Assembly: GCA_914767715.1 (NCBI GenBank)
Contig: OU612071.1
Coordinates: forward strand, 1,552,001-1,616,000
Reading direction: 5' to 3'
Source: Membranipora membranacea
Lineage: Eukaryota > Bryozoa > Gymnolaemata > Cheilostomatida > Membraniporidae
Length of the DNA stretch: 64,000 nucleotides
The position numbers and the translations under genes are program-made. Below are positions 24,461-36,702 of this stretch, one piece after another. The notes under the pieces are model-generated. The model saw only the letters and a list, made by a program, of their open reading frames with translations, did no database searches and was not told where the DNA came from. Position 1 is the first letter of the stretch. Every line of letters begins with the position of its first letter.

Positions 24461-25045
24461 ATGTCTGCGTCTGAGTGTATTATATTCCAACATAAAATTT
24501 TATGGCAAATTCTTTGGAATGCAATGCAAATTTTCTTCTTTAAATCCACATTGTAATATGTGAAGAAACTCAAAAGTGCCCTAGTACCGTCTGGTTAGTA
24601 GCAACATGCTCTTTAGCTCCAACATATACACTCAAACTAACATTGTTAATCATATGCCTGATCTCATCCACAAGTAAAATGACCACAAACACCGCTTCTT
24701 CTCATGATGGTCTTAATATAATATATAATTGTTGTCGATCGACAAATAACTTTCTGAACTTTCTTTCATATAGGTACAGGAAAAATACAAATGCACTATT
24801 AATAATGAAAAATTAATAAAATGAACGGTGCTTCGACAGTAGTTGTGAAATGACCAGCAACGAGAGGAATATGAATCATAAATGAGTTGAATGATTCAGA
24901 GTATGATCATCATTTGCTATTGTACCTTGAGCCTTCTTTTGGAGCACGTATATTATCTCAAGAATATATTGTGGTGTGTGTCGGGAATCAAAGCAGCAAT
25001 ATCTTTGCCCAACCACATCTTTTTATCAAACTAGCACTCTTTACA

Positions 25046-25374
25046 GCCAAGATACATCCTGTGAAGAGGGTGTCTCAAAAATCAGATTTATTTTGCTGAT
25101 TTATTAGTGTCAATGCAAACAACACTCACAGCCCTCACCTCCTACCTCAGTGACAACCTAAATATACTACACCCATGCTAAACTGTCAGACCATCATTCT
25201 GGTGATTGGAACTGACCATGAGTATCTTTTTTCTGTACATTAGACCTCTTAGAAAATGATGGGATTCCCAAGATCTGATGATGCATTGAGTCAGTTGAGT
25301 CATACTTGTGTGACTCACTAGGCTTACTAGGACTTGTCTCTAAATGAATTCATTTGTTTATTATTTTGTTTCAG
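25046..25374. other. Intergenic, nothing recognised
   Basis: Sequence between the last module and the piggyBac fragment. No repeat partner or conserved frame was seen. It ends in a good splice acceptor (TTTTGTTTCAG) that opens the next exon. Confidence 0.35.
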
Positions 25375-26336
25375 ACAGTGATCCAGATTACATAGATGCT
25401 ACTGTTGACTCAGATAATGAAAGTAGAGTGGGAGATAGCTCAGGGAGTGATGCTGGAGAAGGTAGTGATGGTGGTGCAGGTAGTGAACCAGGTGACATTG
25501 GCAGAGATGTGATTGATCAAAAACTGTCATCTGAGAGGAGGAACCAGGTATGTTCACCGTGCTAATTATGTCCAATGTAATATCATGCTACAATGTGATA
25601 TAGATATATATATATAATATATATACTCCATTACGGTTGTGGCGTTTATTTTATAAAAAGCCTTCTATCGCTAGACTTACATGCGTCAGACAGAGTTGTT
25701 TATTGAAACATGCGAGCCATTGAGACATGAATGTTTATATGAACACTGGTGCAAGGGTTACCTGTTATAGCCTCACTTCATGCATAGGCCTATATGAACT
25801 ATTTTTGCTATGTAGTTATGTAATAAATCAAAACAGATCATTGTTTTGTTTTTCTAGATGGACTCGTCTGGCAGATGGCTACTGACACAGCTTGTCAGGT
25901 ACCTGAATGTACTGCTCAGCATGGTGTAAATACAACAAAACTTCAAGCAGGATGTAGTGAGAAGAATGCATTCTCTGTAATTTTCGATCGTACCTTTTAC
26001 ACTACCGTCAAATCTGAGACCAACCGCTACGCTCGAAGTAACATGTCTGACGCACAGGCGGAATCGTGGAAAACTGTAACGCTGTCATGCGTGTACCGAT
26101 TCTTCGCCATAATCCTTCACATGTGTATCGTGAAAAAACCAACCATAGCGGACTATTTCTCCACAGATCCTGTACTGCATAGTAGCTTCGCTAGTTCAAC
26201 TGGCATGGGCCGCAACTGATTCCAGCAGATACTTAGGTACTTGCACCTGAATGACAATGCCAATCAAGTACCCCGTGATCAGGATATTCATGACCCACTT
26301 TTTATATTACTTCGTGGCTATTGTCTTTTGAAATGC
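25375..26336 (+). pseudogene. piggyBac transposase, truncated remnant
   Basis: Exon 25375-25547 encodes the acidic N-terminal region typical of piggyBac transposases (SDPDYIDATVDSDNESR, then runs of G, S, D, E), with donor GTATGT. A second exon from 25858 carries the start of the DDE_Tnp_1_7 domain: ETNRYARSNMSDAQ, then CIVKKPTIADYFSTDPVL, then FQQILRYLHLNDNANQ. These match the family blocks 'TNRYA', 'G..KKP...DYWSTDP' and 'RF..ILR.LHFND'. Defects: a TGA replaces the usual arginine in the GRN-R-FQQ block at 26213. The exon 1-2 splice phase is off by one base. Family similarity ends near 26330, before any catalytic aspartate. It cannot encode an active enzyme. Confidence 0.8.
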
Positions 26337-27145
26337 TCGTACACTTTCCACAAACTTCTCATACATCGATTATAGATTTTTCTAACAGTCTGACGCTCTT
26401 TTATACCTGTATTTCTTGTGTTTTTTACTGTCTCTCACAATTAAAAAGAAATAGAGATGTCACCACAGCATTTTTGATCCCTTGGGCATTCCGATGATAT
26501 GCATGATAACAGGGCTACTACCAGCTGTGTTTGGGTTATGCTGCATTGAAAATCCCTGAAAGCACCCGGTCACAGCATGTATTGTTATATAATAGGCGGT
26601 CGGTAGTCAAAGTGTTAATGATGTCATGTTAATTGTAAGTTTGGCAATGATGAATCTCATGCCGATCCCTACAGCCGTTATCATGTCTGTGATCCTGCGC
26701 TCTGAAACCAATAAATTTCAAGATGGGTCCTAACGTTGCATCTTTAATACAGATGTCAATTTGCTTCTGTTTTGATTTCCCCTTTTTATTATTGTATTTG
26801 TAGATTTTGACAATATAGCTCCGTCGCCAGCATGTTCAACTACAAAGACATACGCAGGTACCTACCTAATCTAACAATTCATGGTAAGAATTGTTTCTCT
26901 ACGATGTTTGTTAGTATCAAATTGTAATGCATTTCAAAATTTTATTACAATTATCAACTATGTAACATCAAGTATTTTCAATGTGACTAAAACTTGTAGA
27001 GCTCACTGATGTAACAATCCACGTACTCACTTACCCAGCAGGGGGAACGTAAGGAGATTGTTGGCTACATGCTGCTAGCATATCAGCATACATGTATTTG
27101 TAATTATGTTCACAATCATGATGGACTATTAATCTTCATTCCTCG
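26337..27145. other. Intergenic, nothing recognised
   Basis: No further piggyBac blocks are visible after 26336. Scattered short frames only. It precedes the 210-bp tandem array. Confidence 0.4.
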
Positions 27146-28310
27146 GTCTTACACTGTGGGTTGCTCTCGCGAGTTGATACTTTGTTAAATGGGTGTTACA
27201 GCACTGTTTATGGTTATCAGGAAAGGGATGTATGTAAACTGGTGTGTTATTTATCCCACCCAGTTAATATGCCTTTCACTTCTAATAGCCTCTTACATTA
27301 CACACTTTACCGACTTGGTTAGGTTTTGTCGAGTTCTCATCGGTCTTATACTGTGGGTTGCACTAGCGAGTTGATACTTTGTTAACTGGGGTGTTTTATC
27401 ACTCATTACAGCACTGTTTATGGTTATTGGGATAGGGATGTATGTAAACTGGTGTGTTATTTATCCCTCCCAGTTAACATGCCTTTCACTTTTAATAGCC
27501 TCTTACATTACGCGCTTTACTGACTTGGTAAGGTTTTGTCGAGTTCTCATCGGTCTTATACTGTGGGTTGCACTCGCAAGTTGATACTTTGTTAACTGGG
27601 GTGTTTTATCACACATTACAGCACTGTTTATGGTTATTGGGATAGGGATGTATGTAAACTGGTGTGTTATTTATCCCTCCCAGTTAACATGCCTTTCACT
27701 TTTAATAGCCTCTTACATAACGCGCTTTACTGATTTGGTAAGGTTTTGTCGAGTTCTCATCGGTCTTATACTGTGGGTTGCACTCGCAAGTTGATACTTT
27801 GTTAACTGGGGTGTTTTATCACTCATTACAGCACTGTTTATGGTTATTGGGATAGGGATGTATGTGAACTGGTGTGTTATTTATCCCTCCCAGTTAACAT
27901 GCCTTTCACTTTTAATAACCTCTTACATTACGCGCTTTACTGACTTGGTAAGGTTTTGTCGAGTTCTCATCGGTCTTATACTGTTGGTTGCACTCGCAAG
28001 TTGATACTTTGTTAACTGGGGTGTTTTATCACTCATTACAGCACTGTTTATGGTTTTAAGAATAAGGATGTATGTAAACTGGTGTGTTATTTATCCCACC
28101 CAGTTAATATGCCTTTCACTTCTAATAGCCTCTTACATTACACACTACGCCAACTTGATTAGGTTTTATTGAGTTCTTATCATTCTTATACTGTGGGTTG
28201 CGCTCGCGAGTTGATACTTTGTTTACTGGGGTGTTTTATCACTCATTAGAGCACTGCTTATGGTTATCAGAATAAGGATCTATGTAAACTGGTCTTATAC
28301 TGTGGTTAAG
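27146..28310 (+). repeat. Tandem array of a 210-bp unit, forward copy
   Basis: Five full units and one shortened first unit. The marker TTGATACTTTGTT falls at about 27173, 27371, 27581, 27791, 28001 and 28211, so the spacing is exactly 210 bp after the first. Middle units are nearly identical, and the outer ones (first and last two) are more diverged, as expected when an array is homogenised from its centre. Each unit is a multiple of three, but all frames close (for example at GAGTTGATAC), so it is not coding. Inverted copies lie at 31985-33030. Confidence 0.9.
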
Positions 28311-28613
28311 ATTTGTTGTGTTCTGATCTGTCTTTTACTGCAGATCGTTGTTGCGAGTAGTGACTATTATTTATTGCAAGTTGCCTTCACATGTAAAAAG
28401 AGGGGACAACTTGTGTAAAAATCATCATTATTGATTCAGCTTTACCAGGTTGCATCGAGTTTTAGTTTTTCACAAAGATCTTATGGGCAGTACCACTTTC
28501 AAAATAGGACACCATCAGCAACACAAAACAGTGAGTTTTTCGAATAATAATTATCTGTATAAGATATTATGTTGTTGCATTTAGTCAAATCAATTTCATT
28601 CACTTTTAGTTAG
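28311..28613. other. Transition from array to Myb-like gene
   Basis: A decayed half unit of the array, followed by AT-rich sequence. It may hold the first exon or promoter of the Myb-like gene, because the first coding stretch seen downstream has no ATG of its own. No terminal inverted repeat could be located. Confidence 0.3.
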
Positions 28614-30748
28614 GTTAAAGTGGGACCCAAAGTATCTCAACTAACTACTAAAAACACAACGCCCAGACTTAAACCTACAACTAAACCTAAACCGTCGTCT
28701 GCAGCAGTCAGGGGAGTTCTAAAATTAAAGCAGAAGGCAAAGAAGCCGCCAACCACACCGCCAGCCAATGAAAGAGTTTGTAGCATAACCATCCTGTTCA
28801 TGCTGATTCTTCATGAAGAAATACCTTACTTGCACCAGATTTCAAATGCGGCCCTGATTGTTATTGTGAATAAAACTGCACGAGCATACAAGCATATTGT
28901 TCAACAAATACTGTTTATATCAACCTGTATAAGTACATCAATCTCGTTGGTTTATTATGTGAAACTCATATATAACTGATTTAATTTAGCCCATAGAGAT
29001 GATATTCATGTTACTGCACTGTCTATAGCTGTTTTTTTACAAATAAGGGTTCCACATCTTAATAATGACACATCAGAGGGCCAGGAAGCCGTTGAAGAGG
29101 TTTCGGAAAATGAGAATGATATGCTATCTGATGAGGATGGAGCACAGATAAAGAGTATATTGTTTATCTCTTTACAAAAAGCAGGCTTGATGAGTAAGGA
29201 AAAATTTTAATCTAACACTAATGTATGCCATTTGTATATTGTCATGCTGCCAGCAATTTACCAATTGTGCCACAAAAACGCGTCACTGTTGTGTCTGGTT
29301 TTAAATGAGATGCTGTACCATAGATGATCGAGATATAATTCACATCACCCGCATAAACCCTAGACAAGAAAGTTTTCACGGGAATTTAATTTAGCTACTT
29401 GAGAATTTTGTAGAAATAAAGGTCATCACAATTGAAATCTTTAGCTAGACCTTCAATTTAGCACTATTAACTTTTTTAGGGACTGGAAATAATGCTAAAA
29501 ATTTCTGTCGCTATTACTTTCTTCCTCAAGGTAGTTTTCATAGAAAATGTCTATGGTAGTTATGCTGCTATTGGTAATAAAGCCGATTTGTGTCATTTTT
29601 ATTTCAGATATCAAGTTCACACAGGCTCAAGTGAAGACCCTGATAGAGGTATTCACCCCTGTACAAAAGCAGTACAAGACAGCCAAATCATGTGGAACAA
29701 AAAGAAAGGTTTGCTTACTGTGTACTCATAGTGTCACTATATCATATGGTAGTTAGAGTTGGAACGAGCACCCAACCCGCTCCGAATACATCAGGGCGTA
29801 GGTTTAAATAATCCGACCCAAGATACCCAACCGGAATGAGTGCCAAGGTCCCGAAATTATGGTTAACTGTTTACTTCATATGGCATTTCCTGTGCAAGTG
29901 CTAAGTCTTAGTGGTGAGCCAGTTCAGAAAATACCAACACATTTTTCCTATGTGTTACTAATAGTACTATAATGTATTTTTTTTAATCTTTTGTTCCAAC
30001 ACAGGACGTGACTTGAGAAAGTTTATGTACGAGGAGGAATTTACCAATGCGTTCGCCCTGCTAGATTCAAGAGAAATCGATACTGTCATCGATGACAGTA
30101 CCGGGTGAGTACTCCACTATTAAAGAAAAAATAATCTCAAGAATACTGACTTAGCCCACATGCGTTATTTACATGTGTGACCTACTTTGTTGAGTTTTAC
30201 TGTGGTTGGCTATCCAGAGCGCCAGTGTTGCCAGAGCACACAGCTCTTGAAAACCCTCCTTAGCCTTGGAGTCTTAACTAGCTGTCTTAAATATTTTCAC
30301 ACCAAATTTGTCTTCATATTGACCTAGCTTTTCCTTTGTTCATATTCTGTATATCTGGAATATCTTGCAGTAGACAATCTTTACTCCAGTGTGCAGCAAC
30401 TTGTAAAAAATACAACACCTATATTTGCATTGATACTGTGGAGATTTAAAATCTTATCATATATATAAGCATTGAAATATCATACAATCTAGAAAACCAA
30501 TGATGAAACATAATGCTAGCATACGAACCAGATAATATGAATTTATGATGTTTTACAGACCAAGTAATCCAGGTGTGTCAAAAAGAACCAGACCTAAAGG
30601 CAGAGGTAATGAAACTGATCAAAGGCGGTTGGCTATGCTTGAGGAAGATGTAAAAAATCGGAAAGAATTTATGGATCGGATGTTACAGATTGAAGAGAGA
30701 AAGTTAGAAATATTTGAAAGACTTGCTCGATCAGCACAAGATAAATGA
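28614..30748 (+). CDS. Harbinger-associated Myb/SANT-like protein
   Basis: Likely the DNA-binding partner of the Harbinger transposase. Coding pieces: about 28614-28775 (basic, lysine/proline rich, RLKPTTKPKPSS); about 29040-29160 (acidic, SEGQEAVEEVSENENDMLSD); 29608-29708 (FTQAQVKTLIEVFTPVQKQY, the start of a Myb/SANT-like helix, then TKRK); 30005-30104 (LRKFMYEEEFTNAFALLDSR); and 30559-30748 (KRTRPKGRGNETDQ, then a charged coiled-coil RRLAMLEEDVKNRKEF to a TGA). Exons 4 and 5 join in phase (GG/A). Exon 3 to 4 is out of phase by one base, so an exon holding the rest of the SANT domain may be missing from this model. The first ATG is not identified. Confidence 0.55.
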
Positions 30749-30854
30749 GATAAATGATACTTATGTATGCTTTTGTACTAACTGTTTATAATTTTAAGTT
30801 GCAGTTAATATTTGATCAATAACATTAGTTATGAACTGACATCTTCTAAATGAA

Positions 30855-33800
30855 TTAATCTTTTAGCCATCTGGCCTCCCTCTTGGCTATACCTGTAGTT
30901 CCTACCCGCAGCCTTATAGGCTCAGGCAATCTCACGACATTTAGAATGCAGTCCTCAGCTAGAACAAAGTTATGGAGTACAAGGCATGCCCTGATGATCA
31001 GCCGAATTCTATCAGTCTTGGATGATCTAATCATCCGAAGGCGGCCCCACTTAAGTTTTAGCCTGCCTATGGCGTTCTCAACGCTGACCCGTGTAGCACT
31101 GTGTATGTAATTATAATCTTTGACTCTCTGCAGGTTCTCCAGTTCCTCTTTAAATGGTTTCATCAAACTGACGCTAAGGGCATAGGCACTATCACCTGTA
31201 TGCACAATGAAAAAGAAAGGTATTCAAAGCTCCAAAACCTATTATACTTTATGCAGATTCAGCGTTTGAAAATTTCGCTCCATTATAACATATATGAAAA
31301 AGAGTGAAATTAGCTACTTTTAAAATTAGCTACCTCAACTAGCGAAAATGGGGAAAATCTGTGCTGATGAATAATTTTTGTGTGTAGGGTATCACATTAA
31401 AGGGCAGGCCGTTTTTAGGAATGCTTACCCAGAATGTGATAAACATTTGGTAGGTTCTGTAGAAGACCATCAAGTGAGGAGTGGCGCAAAACCCTGGCAT
31501 CATGCCATGACCCAGGAGCCCCACTGCTATAATACAGCACCTCTTCATTTCCTCCTGTCACTAGCATGAGGTTAATACTGTAATCCTTCTTTCTGATATA
31601 GTACGTCTATTGATGTTAGAAAAATATGAAACCTCATTTTCTGCTACAAATCAGATTTGAGTGTTCGAACTTGGGCAGGCTCTAGCAGTGCAAGCTATCA
31701 ACCTTGAAACAAAACAGTTAGGTATAGGTATCGGTATCACAAAATATTTGAAGGGCTGCTCCCAAAAATGCAGTGAAGTACTGATCAAGAGTTATGCTCT
31801 TTCATAAACGAGTAGGACAACTCTAAATTATGGTAATGATGGTGATTAGTAAAAACAATTAGTAATTTTACTTAAAAAATGTTCTCAGTCTTGAATATCT
31901 GTTCATATGGTATAAAACAGCAGACTTGATAAACATCCCTCACATTAAATCAAGCAACAATGTTCAAGTGAGATAACAAAGGCAATAATAAATGGCTGCA
32001 ACTTTGGCTGGCCTAAGCTTATAGAAACTCGCAACAACAATTTGCAGAATATGAATGACAAGAACACAACAAACCTAACCAAGTCGGTAAAGCGCGTAAT
32101 GTAAGAGGCTATTAGAAGTGAAAGGCATGTTAACTGGGTGGGATAAATAACACACCAGTTTACATACATCCTTATCCTGATAACAATAAACAGTGCTGTA
32201 ATGAGTGATAAACCACCCCAGTATCAACTCGCGAGACCAACCCACAGGGTAAGACCGATAAGAACTCAACAAACCTAACCAAGTCGGTAAAGTGTGTAAT
32301 GTAAGAGGCTATTAGAAGTGAAAGGCATATTAACTGGGTGGGATAAATAACACACAAGTTTACATACATCCTTATTCTGATAACCATAAACAGTAGTGTA
32401 ACACCCATTTAACAAAATATCAACTCAAGAAGATGAAGAGCACTTTATCAATGACTTTCTAACTAAATGCCCCTCAGGTCGCTACCGCACCGTTAAATAT
32501 CGGGGTACATGGGGTAGAGACAGCTTTTTAAGACATCTCATACATACACTTAATAATATACTATTCTAAAAAACTCTTTATACAACAGAGATCTGATTTA
32601 TTCCATGTTTTTCTTTCTTGTCAGTATTAACAACGTATTTCGTGACAAATTTTTGTCTATGATAGTAATAAATCCATCCATCCAACTCGCGAGAGCAACC
32701 CACAGTATAATATTGATACGAACACAACAAACCTAACCAAGTCGGCGTAGTGTGTAATCTAAGAGGCTTTTAGAAGTGAGAGGCATGTTAACTGGGTGGG
32801 ATAAGGAACACACCAGTTTACATACATCCCTATTCTGATAACCATAAGCAGTGCTGTAATGAGTGATAAAACATCCCAGTTAACAAAATATCATCTCGAA
32901 ACAACAATCTGCAGTATAAAACAGGTCAGAACACAACAAATCCCAATGCAAAAGGCTATCATGAGCAATAGGCACGTTGACTGGATGATATGAAAAAAAA
33001 CAAATAATACATTACATACAGCCTTATAATAAAACGATACAAACCTCTCCATCCTCTGTAGGCTTTTGAATTGGGATATGGGTCCCATCAACACAGCCGA
33101 TGATCCCAGGAAATCCTTTGAATTAAATAAGCCATATCTTAGTAAAAAATCATGTTATTTGAAGGCAATTAATCAGGGCTGTATACCTAAGGGCTGCTGC
33201 TAGAACAACGTCCTCCAAACTCCGACAATTTATAATATTGCGAATTACTTAAAAATCTCAATATATTTTTTTCAAATGTTGATTTAGCCCTGGGCAAGAT
33301 TTTGACAATTGTACTACTTTGGCCCTAACATTATAGAGCTGAATGACTCAGCCCCTAATGATAATACTGGGACTTACTGGTTGTTTTGTCATGATTGTAA
33401 TGACTGAAAATTTGTTGGCTATGTTGGCCAAACTGAGGTCTTGGTACATGATCTAATCAAGTATAATAAACCTATTACTACTGTTTATCTGTAGTTAATA
33501 AACACGCTCTGAGCATTTGGACTTTGCTGGCCCCAACGCCTGAACACGAAAACATTAATACCGGTACATAAAATTATTAATCACTGTAGAAAAGCTCACC
33601 GTATTTGCTAAAGAATATTGATTCCTGCTCTGCTAGTGTCTTCCGACTGACTGGCCACTTAATGTAGTTGTTCTCCAGCTCAAGCAGCAGAAGGCAGGTG
33701 TGTGTACCAGCATCATATCACATCAAATCTGGAAATAAATAAAATTATCAGCAACAATGCAATGAGGGACTGATCAGCGGTACACTCTGGGGCTGTAGAC

Positions 33801-35298
33801 CATGACTGTATTTATTGTCATGCACACAGATTGATTGCTATTCGAGCAGGCGGTTGCCTACTCCGCTGGAATTCTCCTCTTCTATCACCACACAAGACAT
33901 AAAAGGCAACGGAGCGGATAATGTAGATATATAAGCCATGTATGGGCCACATTTATTTACATTCTAGTAGTTATGAGCCCGTTGTGAGTGATGACTATGT
34001 CAAGAAGGAGCAATGTTTCTGATACTTAGACTATCCAGCTTACATTTCCATCAAACTACTTACATAACCGCAATGCTTTGATTGGTTTCCTGGGTGGCCA
34101 AATACCACAGTCCTATGAGACAGCGAAGGGCTGGCTCCAGAGTCCCTGCTCGCCGAGTCCCATCGCCTGGATTTGGAAGCAATTCATCAGCACTAGGGCA
34201 AGCCCGCAGCTTACCGAAGAGAGTTTTGAAGCAATCTGGAAATACCAATAGTAACGAAAGGATAATTGCATAAAGATTAAAGACACTACTTATTATCTAG
34301 TTTAAAGAATGTGATACTGCAAAATCTACTACGGTGGACGGATAAAGAACCAAGCTTACAATCTTACAATTGCTCTTTGATTTTAGGCACTCAAACAACC
34401 CAAATCGGGAGAACCTAACCTGAGATGGGATAATGCTTCTATAACTTTTATAGCCTAAGACCAGCCACCTGTAAACACGGATACTGTTTTTTTTAAAGGA
34501 TTACAGCTGCTTTCACTTATTGGGAACTATATTCATAGATACTAGTATTTTAGGCCTAAGTGGTGACGGTGTATACATGTGGTATGATTATGGTATTAAA
34601 GCATTGTCTACTCCTTCCTTCTATCTCTGGTTTTCATCCTTTTCCTTCTCATCTGCCTAAATAACTGCCTCCTTCTCCTATGTATTCGTATAACTGTAGG
34701 CTCTATGTTGGGAAATGTCTTACCTTTTTAAAATTACATCCATTTCCCCATCCATAGCATAGTTAGTTAATAGACATGTATGCATGTTGGGTGGCTCATT
34801 ATGCCTAACCCATATCCATATAACATTTCTCCTATAGTAAATGTGAAATGAAATTAGATGAGGGGATATAATGTTTGTGACTCTATGAAATGGAAACTTA
34901 GGCTACTTACCAAGCCAAATGCCCAACAATTGGCCAAATGAATGCTCTGGATTGACAGTGACAACCACTATTCTAATATTAAAGTTAAGCAGTGGTGACC
35001 CAAATTCAGGAGTCAGACTAATTCCTTGTGTGAAGCAATTCCTTGTCTGAAGTAGATGGTCAGCAACAAAGGGAAGGGATAAATGTAAGTCCTTACCTTT
35101 TGTCATCCTGAACTTCTTCTTGAATCTCTGACAGCTCCACTCCTCTAGGCAACAGGGGTAAAGGCCCTCTCTAACTGGTCTGAAGTCGGTATTGGCTGGC
35201 ACTGTTGAAACCTCTTCAAGAGGAGGCATGGCCTCAAGCACAGCAGCATAATTGACAGTTGTTACACTGTCAATCAGGTCAATATCAGCAAGGTCCAT
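30855..35298 (-). pseudogene. HARBI1-like Harbinger transposase, six exons, probably inactive
   Basis: DDE transposase that would cut and paste the element. Exons on the minus strand: 35298-35097 (ATG start, MDLADIDLIDSV, ends FRMTKG), 34235-34064 (TLEPALRCLIGLWYLATQET), 33728-33600 (LELENNYIKWPVSRKTLAEQ), 33115-33045 ([19 protein letters not shown]), 31592-31429 (GAPGSWHARVLRHSSL) and 31195-30855 (GDSAYALSVSLMKPF, then TRVSVENAIGRLKLKWGR). The total of about 359 codons is close to the usual 350-400. The acidic residues usually taken as the DDE triad (in CVDGTH, GDSAY, VENAIG) are all present. Defects: an apparent 1-bp frameshift plus TGA early in exon 3 (near 33713), a missing D in the usual GS.HDARV block, and a phase mismatch between exons 4 and 5. 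The large exon 4-5 intron contains an inverted 210-bp array. Confidence 0.8.
31985..33030 (-). repeat. 210-bp tandem array, inverted copy, inside a transposase intron
   Basis: Minus-strand units of the 27146-28310 array. About two units lie at 31985-32420 and about one and a half at 32690-33030. Unrelated sequence (32421-32689) separates them, and that segment shows no gene. Markers include AACCTAACCAAGTCGG (complement of the forward unit) at about 32072, 32272 and 32730. The outermost unit near 32930-33030 is strongly diverged. Confidence 0.85.
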
Positions 35299-35310
35299 GT
35301 TTTGAAAAGT

Positions 35311-36700
35311 TCAAAGCTGCTACAAACTGATTGTTTTGCTTACCGGAAATGAAGTGGGTCACACTAATGTTATAACTCAATAGCATACTTATTCACTTGA
35401 TGAACAAAAACTTTCAACACTTTGCCTTTGTCTGTCCAGCTATTGATAAATTTATTCAATGCCTATTCAGTAGGTATTTTCATAACACATTCATCGCAAC
35501 TTATTTTCATCGAACATAATCTTTTCGAAAAGCATGTCGCTGTTGAGTTTCGAAAATAATCAATATGTTCGGTGAAAAGGTCGCGAATAGCCTAATTGAT
35601 TCTGCAAGACACAATATCAGGGAGGATTCAACTCTTGAGTTATACATTACCATGTATCCTTTCACACCTTGTTCATAAACAGCTGAGGATATGAATGCTC
35701 TGTAAGCCATCCTAACAGGTCCGAACGCCGAAGCCTAGAGACTAATAACTGCATCCTGGTTATTGTGTCATATATTACAACATCAAGATGTTTCTTAATA
35801 TTCATACAATTAGACCACACTGAAAGGAAATCCCCATCTTATATGAATGTGAGCAGTTTTTAGCACATAGTCCAAAATACCTTGAGTTGCCCTAGTCGAA
35901 ACCAGAAACCTGAGTGACTCAGGATAAATCTGAGTGGTTGAGAACCCTGACAATAATTATATGCAGGGTCAAGTAAGGGTATTTATAGAGATATGTACCC
36001 ATGGTTTATATTCAATGCAGAGAGTGGATAAGTCCGATCAAACAGAAAAACTTAGTGTAGAAGACGCATCATAAAATCGTAGTGTTTGATCCGCCTAAAT
36101 TGAACAAACCTTTAACAAGTTTGTGCGATCAGACAAGATGCTGAGTTTTCTCTGAGTGGCAACAACCCAGTGATATGATTTGTTCTTAATATTAGAATAA
36201 GAAAAACAATTCCATTTTCAGGCCATCAGGGTGGAACATTAACAACAAAGAAAGAACTTTGAGATAAGGTTATGATTACTTGATGTAATAAAGGGAAAGT
36301 GGTTATGGCTTAAGGAAGGAGTTATCCCACTACTATGTCAGGACAGACAACTACCCAAGATATACACAGCCCTGTAAATCTTTTGTTTCAGCAGAAAAAA
36401 TTTTCTTATTTCGAGCACTTTAATCTCATCCTAGGAAAGTGAGACATTTACCATAAACTGGAGAATCAGTTACTACTTAATTTGTGTCAGACTATCATCT
36501 GGCTATTTTTATTCAGCTAAAGCATGTATAGAAAATAGAATATGTTATTGATAATATGAAATGAACTATAGTAAGTTATAGTAAGGTATAAACTATATAA
36601 TATACATGATAACAAGAGATGAAATACACATTCACAAACCAGTATTCCCCCGCTGCTGCTATTATATATCTTTATTACTAATTATTTAATTTTTTTAAAT
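35311..36700. other. Intergenic, nothing recognised
   Basis: AT-rich, with no repeat partners and no sustained frame. The minus-strand frame at 35710-35507 has ordinary composition but no family match, and no splice link to the transposase could be shown. Confidence 0.4.
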
Positions 36701-36702
36701 TT

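Larger units (their letters stand above)
21931..25045 (-). repeat. Module copy 6 (-), with two inserted elements
   Basis: Reverse-orientation copy joined directly to module copy 5. It is homologous to 11262-13600 and includes the exon 1 region that module copy 2 lost. A TTAA-flanked MITE (23636-23945) interrupts its upstream region, and a foldback element lies at 24077-24460. The stretch 24461-25045 is non-coding and matches 13069-13600. Confidence 0.75.
28600..35310. mobile_element. PIF/Harbinger-type DNA transposon (two genes), ends not defined
   Basis: Autonomous Harbinger elements carry a DDE transposase and a Myb/SANT-like DNA-binding protein that helps nuclear import and target binding. 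Both are present here, convergent, with their stop codons about 105 bp apart. Start and end are set by the outermost coding exons. I could not find terminal inverted repeats or a 3-bp target duplication. Two 210-bp-unit arrays in opposite orientation are associated, one outside on the left and one inside a transposase intron. Confidence 0.7.

Noticed and set aside
27189-27374. Open frames within the 210-bp arrays (and on the minus strand at 31945-32408)
   Set aside because: They recur only because the repeat period is a multiple of three, and every unit has stops in all frames at TTGATAC and elsewhere.
27146-28310. CRISPR array
   Set aside because: The unit is 210 bp without a conserved short repeat plus unique spacers, and the setting is eukaryotic.
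33060-33094. Minus-strand frame starting MLMGPISQ
   Set aside because: Shadow of transposase exon 4 ([10 protein letters not shown]) in another frame.
35507-35710. Minus-strand frame as an extra first exon of the transposase
   Set aside because: Exon 1 at 35298 has its own ATG and the family N-terminus. No donor/acceptor pair in phase was found and there is no family match.
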